From: Erysipelatoclostridium sp. An173
Lineage (GTDB): Bacteria; Bacillota_I; Bacilli_A; Erysipelotrichales; Coprobacillaceae
NCBI RefSeq assembly: GCF_002160495.1
Contig: NZ_NFKR01000011.1
Span: 1 to 64,000 of the forward strand
DNA length: 64,000 nt
Direction: 5' to 3'
The position numbers were made by a program, and so were the translations under genes. How positions within the stretch are numbered: the first letter of the stretch is position 1; each line of letters begins with the position of its first letter. Of this stretch, positions 23,497 through 31,757 are shown piece after piece. The notes beneath the pieces were generated by a model that made no database searches, had not been told where the DNA came from, and was given only the letters and a program-made list of their open reading frames with translations.

Positions 23497-23795
23497 AAAA
23501 AATAATAGGTAATTTATTATATGACACTGAAAAAGCTGAAAAAATATACAGTTATCGAAGCAAAAGAAAAACAGGAAGTTTTGGAGCTGTTAATTTTTAT
23601 AGCTGGTTTGATATAGATGTTTATAAAACTAAAAAAGATAACTATTTTATCTACGGATGTCCAAGTGATGAGTATAAGTATTCTCTTAAACCTTTTATCG
23701 AAGAATTCAGTGAACCTGAATTTAAAGAAATTCTAAAAAAAATAGATCCTGATAGGTATACAGAATTTGGATTTGATGATATCGAAGAAGCTTAA
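23493..23795 (+). CDS. Hypothetical phage protein
   Basis: 100 aa. The start KKIIGNLLYDTEKAEKIYSY and the aromatic-rich centre (FYSWFDIDVYKTKKDNYFIY) followed by LKPFIEEFSEP are typical of a small phage family of unknown function. GAAAGGATTAG upstream. Confidence 0.55.
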   Translation: MKKIIGNLLYDTEKAEKIYSYRSKRKTGSFGAVNFYSWFDIDVYKTKKDNYFIYGCPSDEYKYSLKPFIEEFSEPEFKEILKKIDPDRYTEFGFDDIEEA

Positions 23796-23995
23796 ACAGC
23801 ACCTACAAAAAGCACCCTCAAAGTGTGATTTTACGTATTTAGAAGACATGGTAACTTTTTTTGAAAATCTTAAATAATAAAAATCTCTAAAAGTGTTGAT
23901 ATATCTAGAGTTTATAGAAATTTATATCTCTCTGGAAAAAATTTACACTCTTAGGGATTATGTAACATTTTTTAGTAGAGTTAGGAGGACACAAA
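23796..23995 (+). other. 200-bp gene-free stretch with a structured RNA candidate
   Basis: No ORF with a ribosome site. 23882-23896 pairs with 23945-23959 over 13 of 15 positions (one of them a G-T), enclosing a 48-base region that can form a second helix (CTAGAG near 23905 with CTCTCTGG near 23928). It ends shortly before the AGGAGG site of the MazG gene, so a regulatory leader is possible. Confidence 0.4.
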
Positions 23996-24301
23996 ATGGA
24001 AATGGAAAAAGTTATTAATTTTTATGGTAAAAAAGCTCAATGTAATCAAGCAATGGAAGAATGTGCTGAATTAATCGTAGCAATAAATAAATGTTTACGT
24101 TATCCACATGATGATCAACGAATTAATAATTTAATTGAGGAAATAGCAGATGTCATAATTATGATTTGTCAGCTTAAAGTTATATTTCAAATCCCTAACA
24201 GTGAAGTTGAGTCAATGATTAAATTTAAAGAAGATAGAATTATTAAACGTTTTGAGCAAGAAAAAAAGAAAAGAGAGAAATCGCAACAATATGGGAGCTA
24301 A
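23996..24301 (+). CDS. MazG-like nucleotide pyrophosphohydrolase
   Basis: 101 aa. The metal-binding pattern EECAEL (residues about 21-26) plus EEIADVIIM (about 48-56) is that of MazG/all-alpha NTP pyrophosphatases, which hydrolyse (d)NTPs or the alarmone pool. Phages often carry one to shape nucleotide pools before replication. GGAGG 8 bases before ATG. Confidence 0.85.
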   Translation: MEMEKVINFYGKKAQCNQAMEECAELIVAINKCLRYPHDDQRINNLIEEIADVIIMICQLKVIFQIPNSEVESMIKFKEDRIIKRFEQEKKKREKSQQYGS

Positions 24302-24395
24302 AGAAATGGCTTTTATATTATTTCTGATGATGCTGATTTTGTTTATATTGTCATTGATCATTGGAATAAGGATTTTAAAAAAAATGTGGAGGTAA
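24291..24395 (+). CDS. 34-aa single-span membrane peptide
   Basis: ATG 24291 lies inside the end of the MazG gene. Sequence is a membrane segment (FILFLMMLILFILSLIIGIR) with a basic end (LKKMWR). Its stop is 3 bases before the initiator gene and its last codons carry that gene's GGAGG site. Function unknown. Confidence 0.45.
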   Translation: MGAKEMAFILFLMMLILFILSLIIGIRILKKMWR

Positions 24396-24397
24396 TT

Positions 24398-25099
24398 ATG
24401 GAAACCAAGGTTAATAATAACAATTTTATAACTGTCCAAGGATGGATGGCCAATGATTTAAATCTAAAAGGTAACAGTCTTTTAATATATGCTATTATCT
24501 ATGGATTTTCACAAGTAGAGGGTCAAACATATAATGGTAGTTATCAATATCTTGCAGACTGGTGTGGCACCTCAAAACGGCAAGTAATTAGAATTTTAAA
24601 TACATTAGTTGAAGATGGCCTGATTTCAAAAAAAGAGAAAGAGATTAATGGTGTAAAATTCAATGAGTATTCTACTATGTCAAAAATGTCACTAGGGGTG
24701 ACAAAATGTCATGGGGCAGTGACAAAATGTCACGGGGGTAGTGACAAAATGTCACCCAATAATATAGATAATAATATAGATAATAATATAGATAATATAT
24801 ATAGTGCGAATAGTGCGAATTTTGACAAAAATGATGCATTTGAAAGATTCTGGAGTGCATACCCTAGAAAGACTAACAAGAAAAAAGCTAAAGATGCTTT
24901 TATAAAAAAATGCACAGATGAAATTATGTTTCAAAAGATGCTGAGTGCACTAGTAGACCAGAAACGATCTGAACAATGGCAAAATCCTAAATTTATACCT
25001 CATGCCAGCACATGGTTAAATGGCGAAAGATGGAATGATGTTTTAAATGTACACAATAATAGAAATTCTAATAGGGATTGGAGCTGGTTTAATGAATAA
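24398..25099 (+). CDS. DnaD/replisome-organizer-like replication initiation protein
   Basis: 233 aa. Residues about 8-90 form a winged-helix domain (FITVQGWMANDLNLKGNSLL, LADWCGTSKRQVIRILNTLV, EDGLISKKEKEI). The C-terminal domain with FERFWSAYPRKTNKKKAKDA ... FIPHASTWLNGERWND is typical of phage replisome organizers. Between them, codons about 94-135 carry DNA iterons and an AT-rich repeat (NIDNNIDNNIDN), so the origin is inside the gene. ATG 24398 is 5 bases after GGAGG. Confidence 0.85.
   Translation: METKVNNNNFITVQGWMANDLNLKGNSLLIYAIIYGFSQVEGQTYNGSYQYLADWCGTSKRQVIRILNTLVEDGLISKKEKEINGVKFNEYSTMSKMSLGVTKCHGAVTKCHGGSDKMSPNNIDNNIDNNIDNIYSANSANFDKNDAFERFWSAYPRKTNKKKAKDAFIKKCTDEIMFQKMLSALVDQKRSEQWQNPKFIPHASTWLNGERWNDVLNVHNNRNSNRDWSWFNE
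24678..24755. repeat. Four origin iterons with consensus GTGACAAAATGTCAC
   Basis: Copies at 24678-24692 (TGTCAAAAATGTCAC), 24698-24712, 24719-24733 and 24741-24755. The last three start 21 and 22 bp apart, two helical turns, and each copy is itself palindromic (TGACA...TGTCA). They lie within the initiator gene, as in many phages, and are followed by an AT-rich stretch. Confidence 0.8.
24756..24806. other. AT-rich DNA-unwinding element beside the iterons
   Basis: Three copies of the 12-bp unit AATATAGATAAT plus an ATATATAT run lie directly after the iterons. In the protein this is a low-complexity Asn-Ile-Asp linker, so the DNA rather than the peptide seems to be under selection. Likely strand-opening site. 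Confidence 0.65.
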
Positions 25100-25316
25100 A
25101 GAAGATGTTAAAGAATTAATCTGCATCATTGATGGTACATATCCGAATTTTTTAAATGGCCGTGATTTGAAAACAGTATTCAATGCATGGTATCGCTTTT
25201 TTAATGGGAAAGACAAGAAGAAGGTATTTAGAAAGCTTGATGAATGGATAGCTAATAACAGTTATCCACCAACGCCGCACAATTTAAATGTGGCAGACTG
25301 GAGCAAATATGAATAA
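25092..25316 (+). CDS. Helicase loader/inhibitor-like protein (G39P type)
   Basis: 74 aa (NKEDVKELICIIDGTYPNFL ... FRKLDEWIANNSYPPTPHNL). Size, the TYPNF motif and the position between initiator and DnaB match phage helicase-loading proteins that bind the replicative helicase and hand it to the initiator. ATG 25092 overlaps the previous gene by 8 bases. Confidence 0.65.
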   Translation: MNKEDVKELICIIDGTYPNFLNGRDLKTVFNAWYRFFNGKDKKKVFRKLDEWIANNSYPPTPHNLNVADWSKYE

Positions 25317-26496
25317 TTATCAAGACGATTTACTTGGCATGTTTCTTACAAAACCGGAGCTGTTAGATATAACGATTTTGAAACCTCAATTTTTTGATAA
25401 AAAACATAGAATTATATTTAATGCAGTAAAAAAATCATATCATGAAAATAAAACAATTATTTTAGAAGATATTATTGCTCAAAAAGATGTAGATATGGAT
25501 TTAGTTGTAGCATGTGCATCCAGCACTGCTACAACTGCATATTTTGAATATTATCAGGATTATGCAATAAGGGAATTTAAAAAGAAAGCTGTTATCGCTA
25601 CATCAAAACGTTTAAAAGACGGTGAAATAGATTTAGATGAATATTATAAAACGGTCAATGATTATTCAGTATTAGGAGCTTCATCATCAACAAAATTGAG
25701 TAAAGATATTCTAATTGAATCGATTTCAAAACATAAAAAGAACATCAAGTTTGATAAATTTACTATTTTAGAGAAGAAATTAAATCTAAAAGAAAATGAT
25801 TTTGTGATACTTGCGGGAGGTACAGGAGTTGGTAAAAGTGCTTTAGCATTAAACCTTATGGATGATCTATCAAAAAATTATCCATGTGTTTATTTTAACC
25901 TGGAAATGGTAAGCGAGGAATTATATCAAAGATTGATATCTATTAATTCAACATTTGCTGCTAAGACATTAGAACAGTATGAAACACTACCGCAAATTAA
26001 ATTAGAGCAGGTAAACAATGCGATTGATTCTATTGCAAGCAGAAAGATAGATATTGTTAATAATTCGATTACTCTTGATAAACTAAGAAGTTTTATTATG
26101 ACCTATAAAAGTGATAAGCATTTCATAGTGTTTGTTGATCATATCGGTCTAATAGGTGTAAGAGCTAAGGGAAGTTATGAAAGAATGACAGAAATAGCCA
26201 AAGAGTTAAGAAAGATATCATTAGATAATAACTGTACCATAATCGGTTTATGTCAATTAAACCGTGATGCTACAAAGTCTAATTCAAAGCCTAACTTGGC
26301 AATGCTAAGAGATAGTGGAGAGATCGAGCAAAGTGCTAGTAAAGTAATGTTCATCTGGAGAGAAGAAGATGATGATTACAGTATCATTATCGAAAAAAAC
26401 AGAAGCGGAGCTAAAGCAAGGATTCCAATCGGTTATAATAAACAGAATCAAATTATGTATGAACTTAGTGATAAAAGAGATTTAAGAGGAGGGTAA
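25309..26496 (+). CDS. Replicative DNA helicase (DnaB-like)
   Basis: 395 aa. Short N-terminal domain (about 1-110) and a RecA-like helicase domain with Walker A AGGTGVGKSALAL, YFNLEMVSEELYQRL, Walker B FIVFVDHIGLIG and motif IGLCQLNRD followed by MLRDSGEIEQSASKVMF. ATG 25309 follows CTGGAG and overlaps the loader gene by 8 bases. It unwinds the phage origin region for replication. Confidence 0.92.
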   Translation: MNNYQDDLLGMFLTKPELLDITILKPQFFDKKHRIIFNAVKKSYHENKTIILEDIIAQKDVDMDLVVACASSTATTAYFEYYQDYAIREFKKKAVIATSKRLKDGEIDLDEYYKTVNDYSVLGASSSTKLSKDILIESISKHKKNIKFDKFTILEKKLNLKENDFVILAGGTGVGKSALALNLMDDLSKNYPCVYFNLEMVSEELYQRLISINSTFAAKTLEQYETLPQIKLEQVNNAIDSIASRKIDIVNNSITLDKLRSFIMTYKSDKHFIVFVDHIGLIGVRAKGSYERMTEIAKELRKISLDNNCTIIGLCQLNRDATKSNSKPNLAMLRDSGEIEQSASKVMFIWREEDDDYSIIIEKNRSGAKARIPIGYNKQNQIMYELSDKRDLRGG

Positions 26497-26498
26497 CT

Positions 26499-26852
26499 AT
26501 GATTAATGATTATAAATTATATAAAGCTCGAAAGAGCGATAGAGATATGATTGAAAAAGCTAATAAAAATGATGCAATTATTATTTGCGTTAACGAAAAC
26601 AGAAGATATGAAATAATGTATAGTGCTAAAGTATTTAATATTGATATTCATAAACCTTTAATTATTGATGAAGTAATTAGTTATAACTTTACAAAAGGTA
26701 ATTATATTATTGATCATATAGATGATATAGCACAAATGATTATCTATCGATATATCTTAAAACCGCTATGGCAAAAAGGAACTATCTGTTTTGCTACAAC
26801 AAGTAAGATTTATTTGCCAGACGTTTTAGAGGCTGAATATGATACTAGATAA
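26499..26852 (+). CDS. Hypothetical phage protein of the replication region
   Basis: 117 aa, AGAGGAGGG site. IIICVNENRRYEIMYSAKVF and FTKGNYIIDHIDDIAQMIIY suggest an alpha/beta protein. Not recognised. Its stop overlaps the next gene start by 14 bases. Confidence 0.55.
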   Translation: MINDYKLYKARKSDRDMIEKANKNDAIIICVNENRRYEIMYSAKVFNIDIHKPLIIDEVISYNFTKGNYIIDHIDDIAQMIIYRYILKPLWQKGTICFATTSKIYLPDVLEAEYDTR

Positions 26853-27078
26853 TATTCCAATTGCTGAACTCGAAAGAATATTAGAAGCTTTCGAATATGC
26901 AAGAGATTATAGTTTTGATAGTCATACAAGTCAGCAACCAGCACTTTATGCGATTAAAAGACAGAAAATAAGCGGTCTTGATATTAATACATATATCTAT
27001 GTCGCAGATAATTATAAAGAATTGAAGGAGAAAGTTAGAAGATGGAAATCACGAACGCAGACATCAAACAGTTTATAA
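26839..27078 (+). CDS. Hypothetical small phage protein
   Basis: 79 aa (IPIAELERILEAFEYARDYS ... LDINTYIYVADNYKELKEKV). Mixed helix/strand protein, not recognised. Overlaps both neighbours (14 bases before, 37 after). Confidence 0.5.
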   Translation: MILDNIPIAELERILEAFEYARDYSFDSHTSQQPALYAIKRQKISGLDINTYIYVADNYKELKEKVRRWKSRTQTSNSL

Positions 27079-27467
27079 GAGATGTTACTTCATGCGGTTA
27101 TTATAATCGCAAGATAATAGGCATCAACAATGATCTAGAAAACATCAGAAACGAAATGACCGGTATTAAATCATTAGCACCAAAGAATTATGTTATAGAG
27201 AATAAAAGGCCATTCAGTTTGCAAAAGCTTAACAGTCTTATTGTTGATGAAGAAAAACTGATAATTAGTAGAGATTACTATCAGCAAAGAATATTAGAAG
27301 TTGATTATTATTTTAGTAAGTTGCCGTTAGAAATACAGGAAATAATGATAAAGATATATATCGTAGGCATGAATCATGAAAGGACAGCAAGAATATATCA
27401 TTTAGATAGAAGTACTTTGTATCGAAATATCAATAAAGAAATTAAAAAAATATTAGCAGAAAAGTAA
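27042..27467 (+). CDS. ArpU/sigma-70-region-4-like late transcription regulator
   Basis: 141 aa. A helical N-terminal region with DUF1492-like character and a C-terminal sigma region 4-like HTH: LPLEIQEIMIKIYIVGMNHE then RTARIYHLDRSTLYRNINKE. Proteins of this type stand last before the terminase genes in Firmicutes phages and switch on late transcription. AAGGAGAAAG upstream. A terminator follows, so the early transcript ends here. Confidence 0.8.
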   Translation: MEITNADIKQFIRDVTSCGYYNRKIIGINNDLENIRNEMTGIKSLAPKNYVIENKRPFSLQKLNSLIVDEEKLIISRDYYQQRILEVDYYFSKLPLEIQEIMIKIYIVGMNHERTARIYHLDRSTLYRNINKEIKKILAEK

Positions 27468-27560
27468 AGTTGCAACAATGTTCACGAAAAAATGTGTTAT
27501 TATGATATTGTCGAAAAGTTAGGAACGACGAAACAACCTTGAAATTTATCCAGCAGGCAG

Positions 27561-27599
27561 GAGAAACTGTATTGAATATAGTTTCTCTTGTCTTTTTTT
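27561..27599 (+). terminator. Rho-independent terminator at the end of the early region
   Basis: GAGAAACT (27561-27568) pairs with AGTTTCTC (27580-27587), followed by TTGTCTTTTTTTG. It isolates early from late transcription. Confidence 0.8.
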
Positions 27600-27654
27600 G
27601 TAAAGTTTACACATTATTTTATTTTTTTATTCAAAAAGTTTTACATTTAAAAAT

Positions 27655-27708
27655 CCCCCCGGGTTTGCTCAAAATCAAGGTGCCATGGGGAAAACGGTGA
27701 ATGGGGGG
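27655..27708. other. Candidate cos site
   Basis: In DNA of very low G+C, C6G3 at 27655-27663 and G6 at 27703-27708 frame a locally G+C-rich stretch with GCCATGGGG. It lies just before the small terminase gene, the usual place of cos in HK97-type Firmicutes phages with 3' overhangs. The exact nick cannot be read from one prophage. Confidence 0.45.
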
Positions 27709-27802
27709 CAATCTTTTGAGAATTGAAATCAAAAAAAGGGCTTTACATCTAGTATAGAAGTTTACAGAACATGTGTAAATGTCCAGGAAAGGAGGTACAA
27801 AG

Positions 27803-28315
27803 TTGACGATAACTAAATTAGCAAAATTAGCCGGGACCACAAGACCAACTATTTATAAATATTTTGAAAAAATGGGTTTTGATAAAAAGAATATAACCCC
27901 GGAAGTTGAAAAGAATGTTATCGACCATTTTTCAAAAAGAATAAAAAGCAACAGTAAAATAAAAGCCTCCAGTAAGAAAAGTATTATCAAACCTAAATTT
28001 AAAGCAAAAAAACTTACAACTGATGTAGTTGAAACCGTTGAAGAAAGACTTCTAAATGCCAAAAGTGATTATAACTTTAATGTTACGATGATTTCTAAAT
28101 TTAAAAATGAAATTGATTTATATATTGAAGAAAACGGTTGTACAACTTATGAAAATTCATCTGGCGGGACATCTGCAATCCCGCAGATCAAGCAGTTGGA
28201 AAATTATATCAAGATGAACATTGCTTTGAATAAAACTATCCAGGAACTGGAACAGACACTGGACATTATAAGATTAAATGGAAACAGTTCGGAGGATAAT
28301 CCATTTGCAAACTAA
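27803..28315 (+). CDS. terS: Terminase small subunit
   Basis: 170 aa from TTG 27803, 6 bases after a perfect AAAGGAGGT; the upstream ATG 27779 lacks a site. N-terminal HTH (ITKLAKLAGTTRPTIYKYFE) for cos/pac recognition, basic linker, and a C-terminal helical oligomerisation part (IPQIKQLENYIKMNIALNKT). Overlaps the large subunit gene by 11 bases. Confidence 0.8.
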   Translation: MTITKLAKLAGTTRPTIYKYFEKMGFDKKNITPEVEKNVIDHFSKRIKSNSKIKASSKKSIIKPKFKAKKLTTDVVETVEERLLNAKSDYNFNVTMISKFKNEIDLYIEENGCTTYENSSGGTSAIPQIKQLENYIKMNIALNKTIQELEQTLDIIRLNGNSSEDNPFAN

Positions 28316-30269
28316 TCCGTTTTTAGAGTTTATCGAAAGAACAAAAAAATTCCCTGATGAATATTCGCAAAAGATTCATCAGCAGGTTGAATTACAGGAA
28401 GAAATGCTGAAGATATATGATTTCGATGAAGAAAGAGGAAGAAAATGTGTAGACTGGATTGAAAAATTCTGTATCCTGACAGAAGGTGAAAATGCAGGTC
28501 AAAAAGTAAAACTGCTTTTGTGGCAGAAATGGTGGTATTACTCTATTTTCTGTTTTTATGGAGAATTCGAGGAACCTGACTATGATACAGATGGAAATTA
28601 CATTGGAACCAAGATCAAATACTCAAGGGTTGTAAATGATGTCCTGCTGGTCATTGCATCAGGAAATGCAAAGACCACGACGATAGCTTTTTTGAATGCA
28701 TATATTTTATACAGCAGTGCGTTTAAAGCACCGAACATTTTTATTGGTGCTAATTCACATCAGCAGGCAAGACTATGTTTTGACTGTACCATGGAGATTA
28801 TCAAGAAGAACCGCAATTTAAAAAAATATGCAAGGATAGTTGACAGTAAATCAAGAATAAGCGTAGAGAAAACAAATTCTCTGCTGGTTGCAGTATCCAG
28901 CGATGGGGATAACCAGGAAGGTATTATTCCAGCAGTAATTGAATTAGATGAGATCCATGTTATGAAGGATTCAAGTTATGCGGACAATTTAAGAAAGTCT
29001 ACTAAAAGAAGTGATATGCTCATTGTTGAGAGTTCTACGCATGGAACCGTGCGTGGAGGATATCTTGATAACAGATATGATTTTGCTACAAAAGTACTGA
29101 CTAAAGAAACTGCAAAAAGACAGTATCGAAGCTTTTTTGCTGTTTTTGAACAGGATAGCGAAAATGAAGTATTTGATGCTTACCGTCTTAAAAAATATGA
29201 TGTATATAAAAAATCAAATCCTTCTTTAGGTTTTGCAGTAGATACAACTATGCTTATAAAAAAAGTAGAAGAAATGATAGAAGATGCATCCAAAAGAGTT
29301 GTAATTCTGACAAAGAATTTTAATATTCCTCAAAACGGTGAATCCAGCTTTTTTACTAAAAACGAATGTATAACAAAAACATACAATGAAGAAATATTTA
29401 AAGGGGCACCGATATTCGTTGGTCTGGACATGGCCTGGACGAGGTCACCGACTGCCGATTTAACCTGTCTTTCATTGCTGATAGTAAATCCGTTTACAGA
29501 AGAACGGTATTTTAAAGATATTTATTTTCTGCCTAAATACTATGATTATCAGGAAATGATAAACGGTTCGCTGAATTCAAAACTTTTAGATATGATTGAA
29601 TTAAAAAGCAAGGAAGATTCAAATATTCTTTACAACAAAAAAAAGAAAAAATACGGTTATCAGCTGTATGCCAACCGTGGTGATGTAGTTATCATCAACG
29701 AAGATTTATGTAACAGGATAACCGAAAAATATGGAACTGGTGCAAAGCCGGATATGACAGGGATAACAGAAGATTTTGTTATCTATTTTTTAGCTTATCT
29801 GGAACTTAATTTAAATATACAGATATGTAAATTCGGTCTTGATCCAAACAAAGCCAGCAAGATAGAAAGTTATTTTAATGGCAATGTTAAAAGCGTTGAT
29901 GGGCGTGATATCTGTGTAAAATTCCAGATGGAAAAGTCGGCATTATCAAATCCGATATTAGAGAAGATGAAAGATATAAGGGCCCAGAATAAAGTTTTCA
30001 ATAACAACAAATTAACAGAGCTGCATTTTGCCGAGGCACAAAGAAAAGATACAGCAACAGGATTTAAGCTTGTTAATCCAAACGCTAAGAAAAAAGATGG
30101 TGTTATTGCTGAAGCAGCAGCCGAGAGTGCTTACAACGTTTTTACTACAAATAAATATACCGGAGTTCAAAATCTTGAACTTTTAAAACAATGGTGGAGT
30201 GCAAATGAAACAAGAATCAATGCCCTATTGGAAAAAGGCAGTTTATCAATCACGGCTCTGGAAAAATGA
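28305..30269 (+). CDS. terL: Terminase large subunit
   Basis: 654 aa from TTG 28305, 9 bases after GGAGG. ATPase part: LVIASGNAKTTTIAF (Walker A variant) and AVIELDEIHVMKD (Walker B). Nuclease part: FVGLDMAWTRSPTADLTCLS with the metal-binding Asp, and later DPNKASKIESYF. Belongs to the HK97-like TerL group. Pumps DNA into proheads and cuts at cos. Confidence 0.93.
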   Translation: MQTNPFLEFIERTKKFPDEYSQKIHQQVELQEEMLKIYDFDEERGRKCVDWIEKFCILTEGENAGQKVKLLLWQKWWYYSIFCFYGEFEEPDYDTDGNYIGTKIKYSRVVNDVLLVIASGNAKTTTIAFLNAYILYSSAFKAPNIFIGANSHQQARLCFDCTMEIIKKNRNLKKYARIVDSKSRISVEKTNSLLVAVSSDGDNQEGIIPAVIELDEIHVMKDSSYADNLRKSTKRSDMLIVESSTHGTVRGGYLDNRYDFATKVLTKETAKRQYRSFFAVFEQDSENEVFDAYRLKKYDVYKKSNPSLGFAVDTTMLIKKVEEMIEDASKRVVILTKNFNIPQNGESSFFTKNECITKTYNEEIFKGAPIFVGLDMAWTRSPTADLTCLSLLIVNPFTEERYFKDIYFLPKYYDYQEMINGSLNSKLLDMIELKSKEDSNILYNKKKKKYGYQLYANRGDVVIINEDLCNRITEKYGTGAKPDMTGITEDFVIYFLAYLELNLNIQICKFGLDPNKASKIESYFNGNVKSVDGRDICVKFQMEKSALSNPILEKMKDIRAQNKVFNNNKLTELHFAEAQRKDTATGFKLVNPNAKKKDGVIAEAAAESAYNVFTTNKYTGVQNLELLKQWWSANETRINALLEKGSLSITALEK

Positions 30270-30531
30270 AGTAAGACCAGCAGTGATAAGACGTGATAAA
30301 GCAATCTGTTATTTTTGCGGAAAACTTATAAAGGGAAGATTAGATGTACATCATCTAATCGAATTAACTGAAAAGAATTATCAGGATCCTCATATAGCAT
30401 TTGGACTTGATAACTTAGTATGTGCACATAAAAAATGTCATGACATCCATCATCATCGTTTTTCTGCAGTATTAGAAAAAGAAACAATTGTTGATGATGA
30501 ACTGAATATTGATTATGAAAGGAGGATGTGA
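30205..30531 (+). CDS. HNH endonuclease
   Basis: 108 aa. CYFCGKLIKGRLDVHHLIEL ... NLVCAHKKCHDIHHHRF gives the two CxxC zinc pairs and the HH...N...H catalytic set of phage HNH nucleases that partner the terminase at cos. ATG 30205 overlaps TerL by 65 bases, behind GGTGGAG. It is placed after TerL instead of the commoner position upstream of TerS. Confidence 0.9.
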   Translation: MKQESMPYWKKAVYQSRLWKNEVRPAVIRRDKAICYFCGKLIKGRLDVHHLIELTEKNYQDPHIAFGLDNLVCAHKKCHDIHHHRFSAVLEKETIVDDELNIDYERRM

Positions 30532-31757
30532 TGAATTTAATAAATCGAGTTAGATTTGCCTGGAATCTTGTGAGGCGGGGAATTAATTTTGTTGACAGCA
30601 ATGGCAACAGATTAAGCTGGGCTGACTGGTCTACAAAATTCATTCAAACAAAGCATAGTCCAATCACCGAGACCACATATACTGCATTTGCTAATGAATT
30701 CTCTAAACTGGATTTTTATGCTTACAGAGAGTATACAGATAAAGATGGCAAACCGCAGTATGATGATTTGAATAAAGATCGTCTTAATCAGTTGCTGGGA
30801 CTTAGACCAAATCCGCTTCTAACAGCTCATGATTTCAAATTTATAATGGCATATCAGTATGCAAAATACGGCAATGCCATTGCAGTAATAAATCGTGATG
30901 TAAATGGAAATGTATTTGATTATACACCGCTGGACATGGCAAATTATGAATTCGGTCATGGATACCAGCTGGACAATGGAAAAATCTTATTGAAAGTAAG
31001 AAATAAAACGAGCTCTAAAATAGAGCTTTTTGTTTATGATGATCTGCTGTTTTTAAGACAGAATCCTAATCAGATTTTTCAAGGCGATAAAAGCAACAAT
31101 GATAATGCAACAGATACATTAACAAGATTATATGATACACAGCTGAATGTACTTCTTAATGAAATGATGCAGAGCGGTGAAATCCGTGGAATCGTAGAAG
31201 TGGGGTCATCGGCTGTCGGTGGTCTTAACCAGGCACTTATGGGAACAAATGAAAAAAACAGCAAGCAGGACGAAATAACTGAACGTATCAAAAAGGCCAA
31301 TGGCGGAGTACTTGTATTAGATGCCGGTGAAAAATGGATAGATATGAAAGCACCATTCAGAACGTTAAGTGTTGATGAACAGAATACTTTGACTAAGATG
31401 ATTTATTCGTTTAAAGGCATAAATGAAAAAGTTGTAAATGGTACTGCAAATGAAGATGAGATGGAAATTTATTTCAACAAGATAATTGCTCCTTTTGCTG
31501 AGCAGTTTACTGAAGAAATAAATTATAAATCATTGACACCTACTGCTCGAACACAAGGTAAAAAAATTGATTTTAGAAGAAATCCATTTGAATATGTATC
31601 GATTACAAAAGCTATTGACTGCGCATATAAAGGTGCAATGTATGCGACTAAGAATGAAATGAGAAAGATGTTATTTAAATTCGGTCCGCTTGAAGGCGGT
31701 GACGAACTGCTTGACAATTTAAATTTTACGACAAAGGAGGGAAATAAAGATGAGTGA
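30531..31757 (+). CDS. HK97-type portal protein
   Basis: 408 aa. Features of the HK97 portal family: ITETTYTAFANEFSKLDFYA, LGLRPNPLLTAHDFKFIMAY, YGNAIAVINRD and the C-terminal FNKIIAPFAEQFTEEIN segment. Forms the dodecameric DNA entry ring. ATG shares its first base with the HNH stop TGA and follows AGGAGG. Confidence 0.92.
   Translation: MNLINRVRFAWNLVRRGINFVDSNGNRLSWADWSTKFIQTKHSPITETTYTAFANEFSKLDFYAYREYTDKDGKPQYDDLNKDRLNQLLGLRPNPLLTAHDFKFIMAYQYAKYGNAIAVINRDVNGNVFDYTPLDMANYEFGHGYQLDNGKILLKVRNKTSSKIELFVYDDLLFLRQNPNQIFQGDKSNNDNATDTLTRLYDTQLNVLLNEMMQSGEIRGIVEVGSSAVGGLNQALMGTNEKNSKQDEITERIKKANGGVLVLDAGEKWIDMKAPFRTLSVDEQNTLTKMIYSFKGINEKVVNGTANEDEMEIYFNKIIAPFAEQFTEEINYKSLTPTARTQGKKIDFRRNPFEYVSITKAIDCAYKGAMYATKNEMRKMLFKFGPLEGGDELLDNLNFTTKEGNKDE

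Larger units (their letters stand above)
27468..27802 (+). other. 335-bp non-coding junction between early and late genes
   Basis: Contains, in order, a TGTCGAAAAG motif with TATTAT 10 bases upstream (27494-27518), the early-transcript terminator, and a G+C-rich cos-like segment (27655-27708). Around 27734-27777 GTTTACA and TGTAAA repeats occur. No ORF with a ribosome site. Late promoter and packaging start are expected here. Confidence 0.6.

Noticed and set aside
24678-24806. Short repeated units that could suggest a CRISPR array
   Set aside because: Repeats are only 15 bp, spacers of 6-7 bp are far too short, and they lie inside the replication initiator gene. They are origin iterons.
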